The notes beneath the pieces were generated by a model. It worked only from the letters and a program-made list of their open reading frames with translations. It made no database searches and had not been told where the DNA came from. Made by a program: the position numbers and the translations under genes. A stretch of 64,000 bases of DNA from Alkalibacillus haloalkaliphilus. GTDB lineage: Bacteria; Bacillota; Bacilli; Bacillales; Alkalibacillaceae. Below, piece by piece: positions 43,427 to 52,388 of the stretch; the stretch's first letter is position 1, and each line of letters begins with the position of its first letter. The DNA lies in the NCBI RefSeq assembly GCF_007991275.1, contig NZ_BJYA01000012.1, positions 93,401 through 157,400 on the forward strand, given 5' to 3'.

Positions 43427-43768
43427 GTGACAATACAAACAAAGGTGACGACAGAAGAGCTTTCAAGTGTATTAAAGTTACTCGGTGAAAAGACCCGACT
43501 GTCCATTATGCAGTACGTGTATGAAAGAGAGCTTTGTGTTTGTGAACTAGTTGAGTTATTAAGTATGTCACAGCCAGCTATAAGTCAGCATTTAAGAAAG
43601 TTAAAAGATGCTAAATTAGTTCAAGAAAAACGAAGAGGTAATTGGGTTTATTACAAAATTAATGACGAGCATCAAGTTTATTATGTTATTGAAAAGATAC
43701 TTAATGAACTACCAAGTATCGAAGACAAATTGCAAGAGTTAGAGAGACAAAACTTACTATGTAAGTAG
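43427..43768 (+). CDS. arsR: ArsR-family arsenic-sensing repressor
   Basis: A 113-residue winged-helix repressor. The arsenite site ELCVCELVELL (Cys-Val-Cys, about residues 33-36) sits at the start of the DNA-reading helix-turn-helix (MSQPAISQHLRKLKDAKLV), as in classical ArsR. AGGGGTGG supports the GTG at 43427 over a TTG two codons earlier. Binding of As(III) or Sb(III) would free the promoter in front of arsRBC. Confidence 0.93.
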   Translation: MTIQTKVTTEELSSVLKLLGEKTRLSIMQYVYERELCVCELVELLSMSQPAISQHLRKLKDAKLVQEKRRGNWVYYKINDEHQVYYVIEKILNELPSIEDKLQELERQNLLCK

Positions 43769-43785
43769 AGTGAGAGGGGTACACC

Positions 43786-45087
43786 ATGGACATAACAATT
43801 GCTGTCATTATATTTATAGCAACATTAACTTTAGTTATATGGCAACCTAAAGGGTTAGGAATCGGGTGGTCAGCCTGTGCAGGTGCTTTAGTTGCTTTAA
43901 TTGTTGGCGTTGTGACGTTACAAGATGTAGTTGATGTAACAGAACTCGTATGGAATGCGACGTTTGCATTTGTCGCGATTATTATTATTTCTCTAATATT
44001 AGATGAAATTGGTTTCTTTGAATGGTCAGCGTTACATATGGCACGGCTCGCTGGCGGTAGTGGTGTGAAAATGTTTGTGTTAGTGACTCTTTTAGGAGCG
44101 GCTGTAGCAGCATTGTTTGCTAATGATGGAGCTGCTCTAATCTTAACGCCGATCGTTTTATCGATGGTTCGAGCACTTAATTTTAAAGAAGCGATGATTT
44201 TACCTTTTATTATGGCAAGTGGTTTTATTGCTGATACGACATCTTTACCACTAGTTATTAGTAACTTAGTCAATATTGTATCAGCTGACTTTTTCGAAAT
44301 AGGGTTTGTCGAGTATATGTTACGGATGATGCTCCCTAATCTATTTTCGATGGTTGCTAGTATCATTGTGTTGTATTTATTTTTCAGAAAATCTATACCG
44401 AAAGACTATGATTTAGCTAATTTAAAGGAGCCTAAAGAAGCGATTAAAGACGATAAGCTATTTCGCATTTCTTGGGTTATGTTAGGTTTATTGTTAATTG
44501 GTTACTTTATGACAGAAGGTTTAGAGACGGTACCTGTATCATTTGTAGCAGGATTTATAGCAATAATCTTTTTAATCCTAGCTAAGCGAAGTTCGGCTGT
44601 ACCGACAATGGAGGTCGTAAAAGGCGCACCATGGGCCATTGTTTTCTTCTCAATTGGTATGTATGTTGTCGTTTATGGTTTGCGTAATGTTGGTTTAACT
44701 GATGTGTTAGCACAATTAATAGAAGCCTCAGCACAGCATGGTGTGTTAGCGGCAACGATGGCTATGGGCTTTTTAGCAGCGATTTTATCTTCGGTTATGA
44801 ATAATATGCCAACAGTTATGATTAATGCTTTAGCGATTGATGCGACAAATACGTCAGGTGTAATCAAAGAAGCTTTAATTTATGCAAATATAATTGGTAG
44901 TGATTTAGGTCCGAAAATTACACCAATAGGTTCACTTGCAACCTTATTATGGCTACACGTCTTATACAAGAAAGGCATTCATATTTCTTGGGGTTATTAC
45001 TTTAAAGTAGGGATCATTCTAACAGTGCCAGTCTTAGTCATCACGTTATTCGGTTTATACATCTCGTTAGTTTTAGTTAATTTATAG
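43786..45087 (+). CDS. arsB: Arsenite efflux permease ArsB
   Basis: A 433-residue, twelve-segment membrane carrier of the ArsB type (normal family length about 430), exporting As(III)/Sb(III) with the proton gradient. Family segments include [34 protein letters not shown] (about residues 108-124), and [12 protein letters not shown] near residue 347 in the second half. It is 17 bases after arsR and eleven before arsC. Confidence 0.94.
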   Translation: MDITIAVIIFIATLTLVIWQPKGLGIGWSACAGALVALIVGVVTLQDVVDVTELVWNATFAFVAIIIISLILDEIGFFEWSALHMARLAGGSGVKMFVLVTLLGAAVAALFANDGAALILTPIVLSMVRALNFKEAMILPFIMASGFIADTTSLPLVISNLVNIVSADFFEIGFVEYMLRMMLPNLFSMVASIIVLYLFFRKSIPKDYDLANLKEPKEAIKDDKLFRISWVMLGLLLIGYFMTEGLETVPVSFVAGFIAIIFLILAKRSSAVPTMEVVKGAPWAIVFFSIGMYVVVYGLRNVGLTDVLAQLIEASAQHGVLAATMAMGFLAAILSSVMNNMPTVMINALAIDATNTSGVIKEALIYANIIGSDLGPKITPIGSLATLLWLHVLYKKGIHISWGYYFKVGIILTVPVLVITLFGLYISLVLVNL

Positions 45088-45098
45088 GAGTGATTTTA

Positions 45099-45506
45099 AT
45101 GAATAAGCCAATTATTTATTTCTTATGTACAGGAAACTCATGCCGTAGTCAAATGGCAGAGGGATTAGGGAAAGAGATCTTAGGTGATGAATGGGATGTT
45201 TACAGTGCAGGTATTGAAGCACATGGGATCAATCCTAAAGCGGTTGAAATGATGGATGAGATCGGCATTGATATCCGAAACCAAGAGTCACAGGTTATCG
45301 ATCAAAATGTTTTAAACGAATCAAAACTAGTTATCACATTATGTGGTGACGCGAAAGAGAATTGTCCTGTGATTCCTACAGGTGTAGAAACTGCTCACTG
45401 GGGGTTAGTTGACCCAGCTAAAGCAGAAGGAACAGAAGAAGAGGTTAACAAAGTGTTCCGTGATGTTCGTGACGAGATTAAACGTCGAATAGAAGATCTG
45501 AAATAA
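45099..45506 (+). CDS. arsC: Arsenate reductase, thioredoxin-coupled
   Basis: A 135-residue enzyme of the low-molecular-weight phosphatase fold that reduces arsenate to arsenite. The P-loop CTGNSCRS gives the nucleophile Cys10 and Arg16; the relay Cys82 and Cys89 are seen in [12 protein letters not shown]. This triple-Cys set is that of the Bacillus/S. aureus pI258 type. AGGAGTG places the ATG at 45099. Confidence 0.96.
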   Translation: MNKPIIYFLCTGNSCRSQMAEGLGKEILGDEWDVYSAGIEAHGINPKAVEMMDEIGIDIRNQESQVIDQNVLNESKLVITLCGDAKENCPVIPTGVETAHWGLVDPAKAEGTEEEVNKVFRDVRDEIKRRIEDLK

Positions 45507-45510
45507 TGTT

Positions 45511-45556
45511 AAAAAGCTTCGCCCGAAAATTAAATTCGGCGAAGCTTTTTATTTTT
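45511..45556 (+). terminator. Terminator of the ars operon
   Basis: AAAAAGCTTCGCC ... GGCGAAGCTTTTT, a 13-bp perfect stem extended by CGAA/TTCG, ending in a T run. Confidence 0.93.
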
Positions 45557-45594
45557 ATGCTTGAGCTGGAACATTGCAAAGTCGGGTGAAATAT

Positions 45595-45613
45595 GAACAT
45601 TTTATAAATGTTC
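45595..45613. other. Inverted repeat upstream of the second ECF sigma gene
   Basis: GAACATTT-TAT-AAATGTTC, perfect 8-bp arms, about 100 bases before the sigma gene. It may be an operator; its spacing is wrong for a LexA box. Confidence 0.5.
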
Positions 45614-45653
45614 CGATAGCTGTATGATTTAAAGAGAGAATATAACTTTTTTC

Positions 45654-45681
45654 TGTAAGATGATGACGGCTAGTGCGTCTA
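45654..45681 (+). promoter_or_regulatory. Candidate ECF-type promoter of the second sigma operon
   Basis: TGTAAG (45654-45659), 16-bp spacer, CGTCTA (45676-45681). The -10 context GCGTCTAATAATTAAA closely resembles the first ECF promoter (TCGTCTAATAAGTAAA on the minus strand, -10 at 33367-33372). The -35 lacks the preferred final C of AAC, which lowers confidence. Confidence 0.5.
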
Positions 45682-45713
45682 ATAATTAAACGGGTAGAAA
45701 GAGAGGTACACAC

Positions 45714-46226
45714 ATGGATGAAGATTTAATTGCGCGATGGTTCGACTTATATGCTGATGATGTGTATCGGTTTTTGGCCTTTCGGTTAGGAAGTCCTGAT
45801 GTTGAAGATTTAGTTCAAGATGTTTTTATAAAAGCAATTGATCATAGCCATTCCTTTAAAGGAGATGCCAGCCCTAAAACGTGGCTGTTAACGATTGCTA
45901 GAAACTTAGCCGTTGACTATACGAGGAAGAACAAAGTGCGAGATTGGCGTCGCTTACTACAATATGAGGAATATCAAAATCCTAAAGTCGATCAATCGCC
46001 AGAAGAAATATATGAACAAAAAGAAGCTAGTTCTTTACTATATCAATTTATTTCTGAATTAAAACCGAATTACCAAGAAGTGCTATTGCTTAGAGGGATT
46101 GAAGAGATGTCAGTTCGTGAAGTAGCTGAAGTTCTAGGCTGGTCAGAAAGTAAAGTTAGTGTCACTTATCATAGAGCGGTAAAAGCACTTCAACGCAAAG
46201 GAGGTATTGAAGATGGATCGATTTAA
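45714..46226 (+). CDS. ECF-type RNA polymerase sigma factor
   Basis: A 170-residue sigma factor: region 2 with SPDVEDLVQDVFIKAIDH and PKTWLLTIARNLAVDYTRK (about residues 27-72), region 4 with LKPNYQEVLLLRGIEEMSVREVAEVLGWSESKVS (central part about residues 116-149) then HRAVKALQRKG. GAGAGG precedes the ATG. It overlaps the next gene by 14 bases, the usual sigma/anti-sigma coupling. Confidence 0.93.
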   Translation: MDEDLIARWFDLYADDVYRFLAFRLGSPDVEDLVQDVFIKAIDHSHSFKGDASPKTWLLTIARNLAVDYTRKNKVRDWRRLLQYEEYQNPKVDQSPEEIYEQKEASSLLYQFISELKPNYQEVLLLRGIEEMSVREVAEVLGWSESKVSVTYHRAVKALQRKGGIEDGSI

Positions 46227-47256
46227 TGAAGAACAAGAGGTTGAATCGTTACGTCAACAGGTTCATACCCTAAAAATGGATGAACAGAAAAAAAGCGAAA
46301 TGCGCACTAATCTAATTAAACATGCTCAAAAGAAAAGAGATCGCAATAAGTTGCAGAAGTGGATCATATTAGGTGGAACTATTGCAGCTGTTGCGCTATT
46401 TTCAGTGATTAGCTTTACGATGTTTATCGACAATGATCAGTTAGAGCAAGCAACAAAGATAGAAGAGGAATCAGAAGTTACTGCTTCTGAAATAGTTGAA
46501 ACCATTGAAGTTGAGGGTGAAAACGGTGATTATCGGGTGCGAGGAGTACCACCAGAAGACGTTGAAAGCTTCGAGTATGCTGTAATGGTTGACGGAGAAA
46601 ATATAGCTAATGCAGGAGATGACGTTTACAATATGACCCATGAAATGGAGGGTAGCTATTCTTTTACACTTAATTTATCTGTTGAAGAAAGCTTACTCCC
46701 GAATGAAGGAGAGTTATTGTTTTCAGTTAAGAAAGATGATACTGAAGCATCAGTTGTGTTAGAGGAATTTGAGCAATTAGAAGACGTTGAAGGAACGTTA
46801 TCGGTTGAGGAAGTATCAGTTGACCCAACAACTATTTTAATCGAGGGAATGGAAGAAGACACTGAAGTAACAACTTACGATCTTCAGCCTTATGACATCA
46901 CGTATCAAATGGATCAGTTTTTATCGCATGTTGAAGTAGGGGACGATTCAGTCACACATCATAATAATAATGATGAATACCGGGTAGAAGTTACAATAAG
47001 TGTGATTGAAGATCAAGCTCTAAATGAAACTCAACAAATGATGGAGGAACAACATAATATAAGCGAATCCCCAATCGATCTGTCACAGTTTGAAACGGCG
47101 TTTGAAGGTTATCATCAGTCGGTCGATATTGGAGAAGGTTATTTCATTTTAGAAATTAATAGCGACGTTTTAATGATTGAGTACAGTTACTCGATTGAAG
47201 CTGGCGATGGAATATGGCCAAGGTTAGAATTGCTTATTAACTCCATCAATCAATAA
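46213..47256 (+). CDS. Membrane-anchored anti-sigma factor
   Basis: A 347-residue protein with a basic cytoplasmic N-terminus (about 44 residues), one membrane helix (WIILGGTIAAVALFSVISF, about residues 45-67) and an acidic outer region of about 280 residues that I cannot assign to a domain family. The genetic coupling with the sigma gene and the topology identify it as the anti-sigma factor. GGAGG supports the ATG at 46213, inside the sigma gene. No zinc anti-sigma motif is seen. Confidence 0.75.
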   Translation: MDRFNEEQEVESLRQQVHTLKMDEQKKSEMRTNLIKHAQKKRDRNKLQKWIILGGTIAAVALFSVISFTMFIDNDQLEQATKIEEESEVTASEIVETIEVEGENGDYRVRGVPPEDVESFEYAVMVDGENIANAGDDVYNMTHEMEGSYSFTLNLSVEESLLPNEGELLFSVKKDDTEASVVLEEFEQLEDVEGTLSVEEVSVDPTTILIEGMEEDTEVTTYDLQPYDITYQMDQFLSHVEVGDDSVTHHNNNDEYRVEVTISVIEDQALNETQQMMEEQHNISESPIDLSQFETAFEGYHQSVDIGEGYFILEINSDVLMIEYSYSIEAGDGIWPRLELLINSINQ

Positions 47257-47271
47257 CGATATAGAATTTAT

Positions 47272-47308
47272 AAAAGCTTATTGGTAAAATGTTACTAATA
47301 AGCTTTTT
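47272..47308 (+). terminator. Terminator of the second ECF operon
   Basis: AAGCTTATTGGTAA-AATG-TTACTAATAAGCTT, a 14-bp stem with one mismatch and a TTT tail. Confidence 0.85.
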
Positions 47309-47329
47309 CATTTTAGGGGGGGCGTTAGG

Positions 47330-47671
47330 TTGTTTTACCGAAAGAAAACGTATCAAGTGAAAAGTGAGTTTGTTAGTACGTTTAATAAACATTTCAATCA
47401 AAACTTATTACCAACACAGATTAAGCACGGCTCACGTTTAGTTGGTCGGTGGATGACGAATGACCAAGATGGTTTAGTTGAAATTTTTGCGATTTGGGAA
47501 TACGACAGCTATGGATCTTATGTACAAATTGAAGAAGAAGTACGTGGTGATCGAGCCCATGTTAAACGCGTGAAGGATTGGTATGATAGGCACGGTGGTC
47601 GTGATTATGTTATCTCAAAACAATTAGTATCAGTTAATGATGAAGAAATATACTCTACAGTTGAGAGGTGA
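47330..47671 (+). CDS. NIPSNAP-family protein
   Basis: A 113-residue protein with the ferredoxin-like NIPSNAP pattern: YRKKTYQVKSEFVSTFNKHFNQNLLPTQIKHGSRLVGRW (first half, with the 'GxxLVGRW' turn) and VEIFAIWEYDSYGSYVQIE. Function unknown. It starts at TTG (47330) behind AGGGGGG; no ATG gives a sensible alternative. The next gene begins eight bases after its stop, inside the same operon. Confidence 0.72.
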   Translation: MFYRKKTYQVKSEFVSTFNKHFNQNLLPTQIKHGSRLVGRWMTNDQDGLVEIFAIWEYDSYGSYVQIEEEVRGDRAHVKRVKDWYDRHGGRDYVISKQLVSVNDEEIYSTVER

Positions 47672-47678
47672 TTTTGAT

Positions 47679-48212
47679 TTGTTTGACCCATTAGTAGCAA
47701 TGAAGTTCGGGAACAATCGACAGCAGAAAGCTTTAACCGCTATAAATGAGTTAAATATTTTAAATGATCTTTCAAGATATGATCCAATTGTGTGTGGTAC
47801 AATTCCTTTACAAATTGACTTAGAGGAATCAGATTTGGACGTCATTTTTAATGTTAACAACTTTGATGATTTTGAACAGAAGGTATTAAAATTATATGGC
47901 CATTTATCAGACTTTACGTTAGAGCGGAAACTAATTAGAGCAGAATCGGTTGTGAAAGCGAACTTTAACTTTGACGGTTTTGAGTTTGAAATTTTTGCTC
48001 AAAATCAACCAACACATAACCAACATGCTTATTTACATATGGTGGTTCAAGCTGAAATTTTGAAAAGAGAAGAAAGTTTGAAACAACAAATTATCGATTT
48101 AAAAGAAAAAGGGTATAAGACAGAGCCTGCGTTTTGTGAAGTGTTAGGAATTGATGGTGACCCTTATAGTGGGTTGTTAGAGTTTGGTAAGCAAAATGGT
48201 TTTATTAAATGA
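47679..48212 (+). CDS. DUF4269 protein (nucleotidyltransferase-like)
   Basis: A 177-residue protein. The segment CGTIPLQIDLEESDLDVIF (about residues 38-56) is the DUF4269 core and looks like the G-S..DxD arrangement of polymerase-beta-type nucleotidyltransferases; the Asp-Leu-Asp could bind metal. The TTG at 47679 lies eight bases after GAGAGGTG; an ATG at 47637 is inside the preceding gene without a binding site. Function unknown; DUF4269 genes are common in Bacilli. Confidence 0.8.
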   Translation: MFDPLVAMKFGNNRQQKALTAINELNILNDLSRYDPIVCGTIPLQIDLEESDLDVIFNVNNFDDFEQKVLKLYGHLSDFTLERKLIRAESVVKANFNFDGFEFEIFAQNQPTHNQHAYLHMVVQAEILKREESLKQQIIDLKEKGYKTEPAFCEVLGIDGDPYSGLLEFGKQNGFIK

Positions 48213-48223
48213 GGTGTATTTTG

Positions 48224-48862
48224 GTGAGTGATGCAAAATGGCATGATCAAGCAAGAGAGATGTGGGATAGTGGGAGCCGTAAAACGATTATTCCTTTTTT
48301 TGAACAACAAGTCCCTAAAGGTGATTCGGTTTTAGACCTTGGATGTGGTGATGGTTATGGTTCATATAAGCTGTGGCACCAAGGCTATGAAGTCACAGGT
48401 GTTGATTTATCACATGAAATGATTTCATTTTGTCAAAGTAGGTTATCTGAAGACATTGAGCGACTGAAATTTCTTCAAGCAGACATGCTACAGTTACCAT
48501 TTGAGGATCAATCATTTGATAGTTTGATGGCAATTAATTCATTAGAATGGACAGAAGTACCAGCTGATGCGTTTAAAGAGATCTCACGTGTTATAAAACC
48601 AGGTGGTTATATGGTTTTTGGCATTTTAGGCCCAACAGCAGGACCGAGAAATCATAGCTATAGAAGGTTATATGGTGAAGAAGTTATTTGTAATACGATG
48701 ATGCCTTGGGAGTTTGAGAAAATGGCTCAAGAACAAGATATAGAAGTAGTGGACTCAATGGGAGTTTATAAACAAGGTGTTCAAACCAACCATATTAATC
48801 AATTATCGCATGAGTTAAAACAAAGCTTGTCATTTATGTGGTTGTTTATATTAAAGAAATAA
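48224..48862 (+). CDS. SAM-dependent methyltransferase, class I
   Basis: A 212-residue methyltransferase. Motif I VLDLGCGDGYGSY (about residues 36-48), motif II VTGVDLSHEMI, LQADMLQLPFEDQSFD (motif III/IV, about residues 85-100) and KPGGYMVFGI are all present. It belongs to the Methyltransf_11 group; the substrate is unknown. The GTG at 48224 is seven bases after GAGGTG. It overlaps no neighbour but is 11 bases behind the DUF4269 gene. Confidence 0.9.
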   Translation: MSDAKWHDQAREMWDSGSRKTIIPFFEQQVPKGDSVLDLGCGDGYGSYKLWHQGYEVTGVDLSHEMISFCQSRLSEDIERLKFLQADMLQLPFEDQSFDSLMAINSLEWTEVPADAFKEISRVIKPGGYMVFGILGPTAGPRNHSYRRLYGEEVICNTMMPWEFEKMAQEQDIEVVDSMGVYKQGVQTNHINQLSHELKQSLSFMWLFILKK

Positions 48863-48894
48863 AAAAGGTTGAGCTATTAGAGCTCAACCTTTTA
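48863..48894. terminator. Bidirectional terminator between methyltransferase and SurA-like genes
   Basis: AAAAGGTTGAGCT-ATTAG-AGCTCAACCTTTT, a 13-bp perfect stem. Confidence 0.93.
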
Positions 48895-48901
48895 CATATA
48901 T

Positions 48902-49657
48902 TTAGATTAGAATCTCGATGTCGCTTTGATCACGTAGGTTGTTGATCATTTCTTCCATTTGCTCAGATTCTTTTTGTTGCATAACTTGAGTTTCAAGTTG
49001 ATCTCTTACTTCATCTAATTCTCCAACTTCTTCTTCCATCTCTTCCATTTGAGCTGCATACTCTTCATATGCTTCTTCAATTTCTTCTTCAGAAGCTGAA
49101 GATTCTTCTATGCTTTCTTCAAGATAATTGTTAATTAGAAGCATTGTTGAAATTTCATCACGAACTTCTTCTTCAGTCATTTCAATTTCTTCATATACAT
49201 CTTCTTCAGATTCTAGACCTTGTTGTTCTTGGATGCCAGAGATCTGGTTGTTAATTTCTTCATCAAGTTCTTCCTCAGATGGTTCATAACCTTCTTCAAT
49301 TGCTGCTAATTCAACAACTTTCGAATTGATCACTTGTTCAAGTGCAGCTTCACGGATCATTTCTGGATTTTGTTGAGGATCCATGCCAATCTGTGCGTAT
49401 TGTTGACCTACAGCTTGTTCACCTTGAAGTAATTCAGCACCTGTGATTTCTTCACCATCTACAGTTGCAACAACTTCATCTTCATCTACATCAGAAACTT
49501 CCATATCTTCTAAGTCTTCCTCATCAGTAGGTAGCTCGTCTTCTACATCAGGAGTTTCACCTTCTTGCGCTCCCTCTTCTTCACCGTTATCACCGCCACA
49601 AGCGACCATCACGATTGAGAATATAGCTAATACTAATAGTAATAGCAGCTTCTTCAT
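48902..49657 (-). CDS. SurA N-terminal-like lipoprotein, very acidic
   Basis: A 251-residue lipoprotein: signal MKKLLLLLVLAIFSIVMVAC with lipobox, an acidic linker, then a SurA_N-type chaperone region (VVATVDGEEITGAELLQGE ... EAALEQVINSKVVELAAIEEG) and a long helical, Glu-rich part. The PpiC/parvulin domain present in PrsA-type foldases is not seen, so it may act as a chaperone without isomerase activity. The start at 49657 gives a proper signal peptide; 45 upstream in-frame residues do not. The charge fits a high-salt or alkaline exterior. Confidence 0.8.
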   Translation of the reverse strand: MKKLLLLLVLAIFSIVMVACGGDNGEEEGAQEGETPDVEDELPTDEEDLEDMEVSDVDEDEVVATVDGEEITGAELLQGEQAVGQQYAQIGMDPQQNPEMIREAALEQVINSKVVELAAIEEGYEPSEEELDEEINNQISGIQEQQGLESEEDVYEEIEMTEEEVRDEISTMLLINNYLEESIEESSASEEEIEEAYEEYAAQMEEMEEEVGELDEVRDQLETQVMQQKESEQMEEMINNLRDQSDIEILI

Positions 49658-49777
49658 TAAAAACACATCCTTTGTTGTTTTGATAAAATGTTTCGAGTAT
49701 GCATTGTAGCATAGTGGATTTGTTAAGTACAAGAAAACGTGCGAAATGAAAAATAATTGTAATATTTGTCTTTTCCC

Positions 49778-49806
49778 TTGCATTTTACCCAAAAAGAGAG
49801 TAAAGT
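49778..49806 (+). promoter_or_regulatory. Promoter of the cold-shock gene
   Basis: TTGCAT (49778-49783), 17-bp spacer, TAAAGT (49801-49806). It gives a leader of about 108 bases before the ATG at 49921, a length in line with the long 5' leaders of csp mRNAs. Confidence 0.5.
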
Positions 49807-49920
49807 ATTAATTGAACGAATGATTGATATCGATGTTTACTGATTGGCCTCTCTTAAAAGAAGTCTGAAGTAACAAGATTCAATTGTTTCAAAGATTATT
49901 TTTTAAGGAGGTCATTTAAT

Positions 49921-50118
49921 ATGACAGGTACAGTAAAATGGTTTAACTCAGAAAAAGGTTTCGGATTTATCGAGCGCCAAGACGGTGACGACGTATTCGT
50001 ACACTTCTCAGCAATTCAAGCTGAAGGTTTCAAAACGCTAGAAGAAGGTCAAAGCGTTGAATTTGAAATCGTTGAAGGCGACCGTGGTCCACAAGCAGCT
50101 AACGTAGTTGCTCAGTAA
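49921..50118 (+). CDS. csp: Cold-shock protein (CspA/CspB family)
   Basis: A 65-residue single cold-shock domain binding single-stranded RNA/DNA. RNP1 KGFGFIE and RNP2 VFVHF are intact, with the start [24 protein letters not shown] is an exceptionally strong ribosome binding site, as expected of a highly expressed csp. It functions as an RNA chaperone. Confidence 0.97.
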   Translation: MTGTVKWFNSEKGFGFIERQDGDDVFVHFSAIQAEGFKTLEEGQSVEFEIVEGDRGPQAANVVAQ

Positions 50119-50134
50119 TTGACCTACAATATCT

Positions 50135-50168
50135 AAAGTGTGTAGCGCTATGCTACACACTTTTTTTA
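50135..50168 (+). terminator. Terminator after the cold-shock gene
   Basis: AAAGTGTGTAGC-GCTAT-GCTACACACTTT followed by Ts. Confidence 0.93.
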
Positions 50169-50254
50169 TGTCGTTTTAAAAATTGCTATTTTTTAGCAGT
50201 GATCTGTTTTAAAATAAGTGTAAGTTTTTATTATCTAAGAGAGTGAGGATCAGA

Positions 50255-52318
50255 ATGGACATTCATGACTACAACTTGTTAATAACAATCAGTGTTAAAG
50301 GATCTCATGACTCTTCACTTGTTGTATTATCTGTTTTAATCGCTATTTTTGCATCTTATGGTGCACTTACGTTAAATGAACGTCTTTATCATAATGGGTT
50401 GATTCATCCGTATTATTGGATAGTGTTAGCCTCATTAACTATGGGGTTAGGAATTTGGTCAATGCACTTTATTGGCATGACCGCCTATCATGTTCAAGCG
50501 CCAATGAGTTATGATTGGATATTAACTATACTGTCAGTCATTCCAGCGATCGTTGCGGCGTTTATTGCGTTTTGGTTTGCATACGAACAGAAAAAGGGTC
50601 CCATTCAATTAATTATAGCCTCATCTGTTATGGGGATTGGCATTGCCACAATGCATTACAGTGGAATGGAAGCAATTGTCGTGGAGGAAGGCTCAATAGT
50701 ATATAACTATATTGGAGTTGTATTTTCGGTTTTAGTTGCGCTCTTTATTTCATTTATTGCTCTATACATATTAATTAATCAACCTGAAAAAATGAAGGTT
50801 CGTAATAAAGTAGTTATAGCCTCTTTATTAGGAATTGGTGTAGCAAGCATGCATTATACAGGCATGATGGCAACATACTTTGACTTAGAGGAATCGATGG
50901 CACACATGAATCACAGTGGACACGACTCAATAGAGGTCTTAGTTATTAGCGTAACGGTAAGTGTCATTAGTATTGTTTTATTTTCTATAGCTAGCACGTC
51001 TTTTGATCGCCAATTAGAAAAACGTTTGGAGCATTATGACCACTTAACGAACTTGCCAAACCGTAAAATGTTTGATCAAAAGCTAGAAGGTTTGGAAAGG
51101 TCCAATGACGTTGGTTTGGCAATTGTTCATTTACACGCTTTGGACACTATTAATTATAAGTACAGCTATCAAACCGGTGATGAAACAATTAAAGTATTAG
51201 TTGAGCAGATTAAGTCGGCTTACCGCAGCAATTTCTCTAGACGAGAACTTTTAGTTTATCGAATTAGTAATAAGAAAATTGCTGTTATAGTAAATGAACT
51301 GGACCCTAAGTACAAGTTGGAGATCTTTTCGAAAGACTTAATTAGTTCTTGTAAAACTAATATGAACTATGGTTTAAACATAAGTATTGGCTTATCGTGT
51401 AAACCAACGACAACAACAAGTACAAACAATTTAATGGAGCAGGCTTACGCTGTGTTGAGTGCAAATGGTGATCAGTTAATTGGCCAGTATGCAATGTATA
51501 CAGATTCTTTACACCGTGAAGGCTTAACAGATCGATTAGTTGAACGGTTAAGGTTGATTGATTATGACCAAGAATTAATTGTTAAATATCAACCTAAAAT
51601 TGCAAATCATACTTTTGAATTGAGCGGTGTAGAAGTATTGATACGTTGGCAGGATGATGAACTAGGTTTTATTCCACCTAACCATTTCATTCCGGTCGCT
51701 GAAGAAACGGGTGCAATTCATCCAATTACTTTATGGTTAATCGAGCATGTTTGTAAGCAAATGAATCAGTGGAAAGAATATGGTATAGATGTTGGGAAAG
51801 TCGCCATTAATTTATCAAACCGTACACTTTCAGAAAAAGCCTTTGCCCTAGATGTGAAGAAAATAATTGAGAAGTATAATGTAGACCCTCATGAGTTAGA
51901 ATTTGAGATGACTGAAAGTAGTATTATTGAAGATGAAGAAAATGCTCTGAATACTATCCAAGCATTGAGAGAGTTAGGAGTTTCAACAGCACTTGATGAT
52001 TTTGGAACAGGTTTTTCTTCATTGACCTATTTAAAAAGATTACCAATCGATCAAGTTAAAATTGATAAATCATTTTTAGAAGGTATTACTGAAGATGTAG
52101 TGGGGCAACAATTTCTGAGAGACATTATAAATCTTGGGAATACTTTGTCACTTGGAGTTGTTGTGGAAGGGATAGAGAATTCTGAGCACCTTGAGGTTAT
52201 TAAAGATACATCCGCAAGTGAAATACAAGGGTTTTATTTTGCAAAACCTATGTCTTCTGAAGAGTTATTAAAGTGGTATGAACAGTACTATATAAGTAAT
52301 CTTTTTAATAAAGTTTGA
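50255..52318 (+). CDS. MHYT-sensor, degenerate GGDEF and EAL domain c-di-GMP protein
   Basis: A 687-residue membrane protein. Seven or so N-terminal helices (to about residue 250) carry MHYT motifs (MHFIGM, MHYSGM, MHYTGM), proposed to bind copper and sense a gas. The GGDEF region (about residues 260-410) has YRISNKKIAVIV where the active motif should be, so no cyclase activity. The EAL region (about residues 425-680) keeps EVLIRW, NLSNRTL, FEMTESSI, LDDFGTGFSSL, KIDKSF, VVVEGIE and QGFYFAKPM, so phosphodiesterase activity is likely. The ATG at 50255 follows GTGAGG. Confidence 0.92.
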   Translation: MDIHDYNLLITISVKGSHDSSLVVLSVLIAIFASYGALTLNERLYHNGLIHPYYWIVLASLTMGLGIWSMHFIGMTAYHVQAPMSYDWILTILSVIPAIVAAFIAFWFAYEQKKGPIQLIIASSVMGIGIATMHYSGMEAIVVEEGSIVYNYIGVVFSVLVALFISFIALYILINQPEKMKVRNKVVIASLLGIGVASMHYTGMMATYFDLEESMAHMNHSGHDSIEVLVISVTVSVISIVLFSIASTSFDRQLEKRLEHYDHLTNLPNRKMFDQKLEGLERSNDVGLAIVHLHALDTINYKYSYQTGDETIKVLVEQIKSAYRSNFSRRELLVYRISNKKIAVIVNELDPKYKLEIFSKDLISSCKTNMNYGLNISIGLSCKPTTTTSTNNLMEQAYAVLSANGDQLIGQYAMYTDSLHREGLTDRLVERLRLIDYDQELIVKYQPKIANHTFELSGVEVLIRWQDDELGFIPPNHFIPVAEETGAIHPITLWLIEHVCKQMNQWKEYGIDVGKVAINLSNRTLSEKAFALDVKKIIEKYNVDPHELEFEMTESSIIEDEENALNTIQALRELGVSTALDDFGTGFSSLTYLKRLPIDQVKIDKSFLEGITEDVVGQQFLRDIINLGNTLSLGVVVEGIENSEHLEVIKDTSASEIQGFYFAKPMSSEELLKWYEQYYISNLFNKV

Positions 52319-52388
52319 ATTAAGTGCATGATATAAGAGAAAATCGGGTATGTAATAGACTGAGGAAAATAATAAAGGAGTGTTGCTA

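Noticed and set aside
43701..44366. 221-aa minus-strand frame antisense to arsB
   Set aside because: A shadow of the arsB codon pattern; it has no recognisable domain and the plus-strand ArsB is certain.
45595..45613. LexA box before the second ECF sigma gene
   Set aside because: The GAAC and GTTC halves are separated by 11 bases rather than the 4 of a LexA box.
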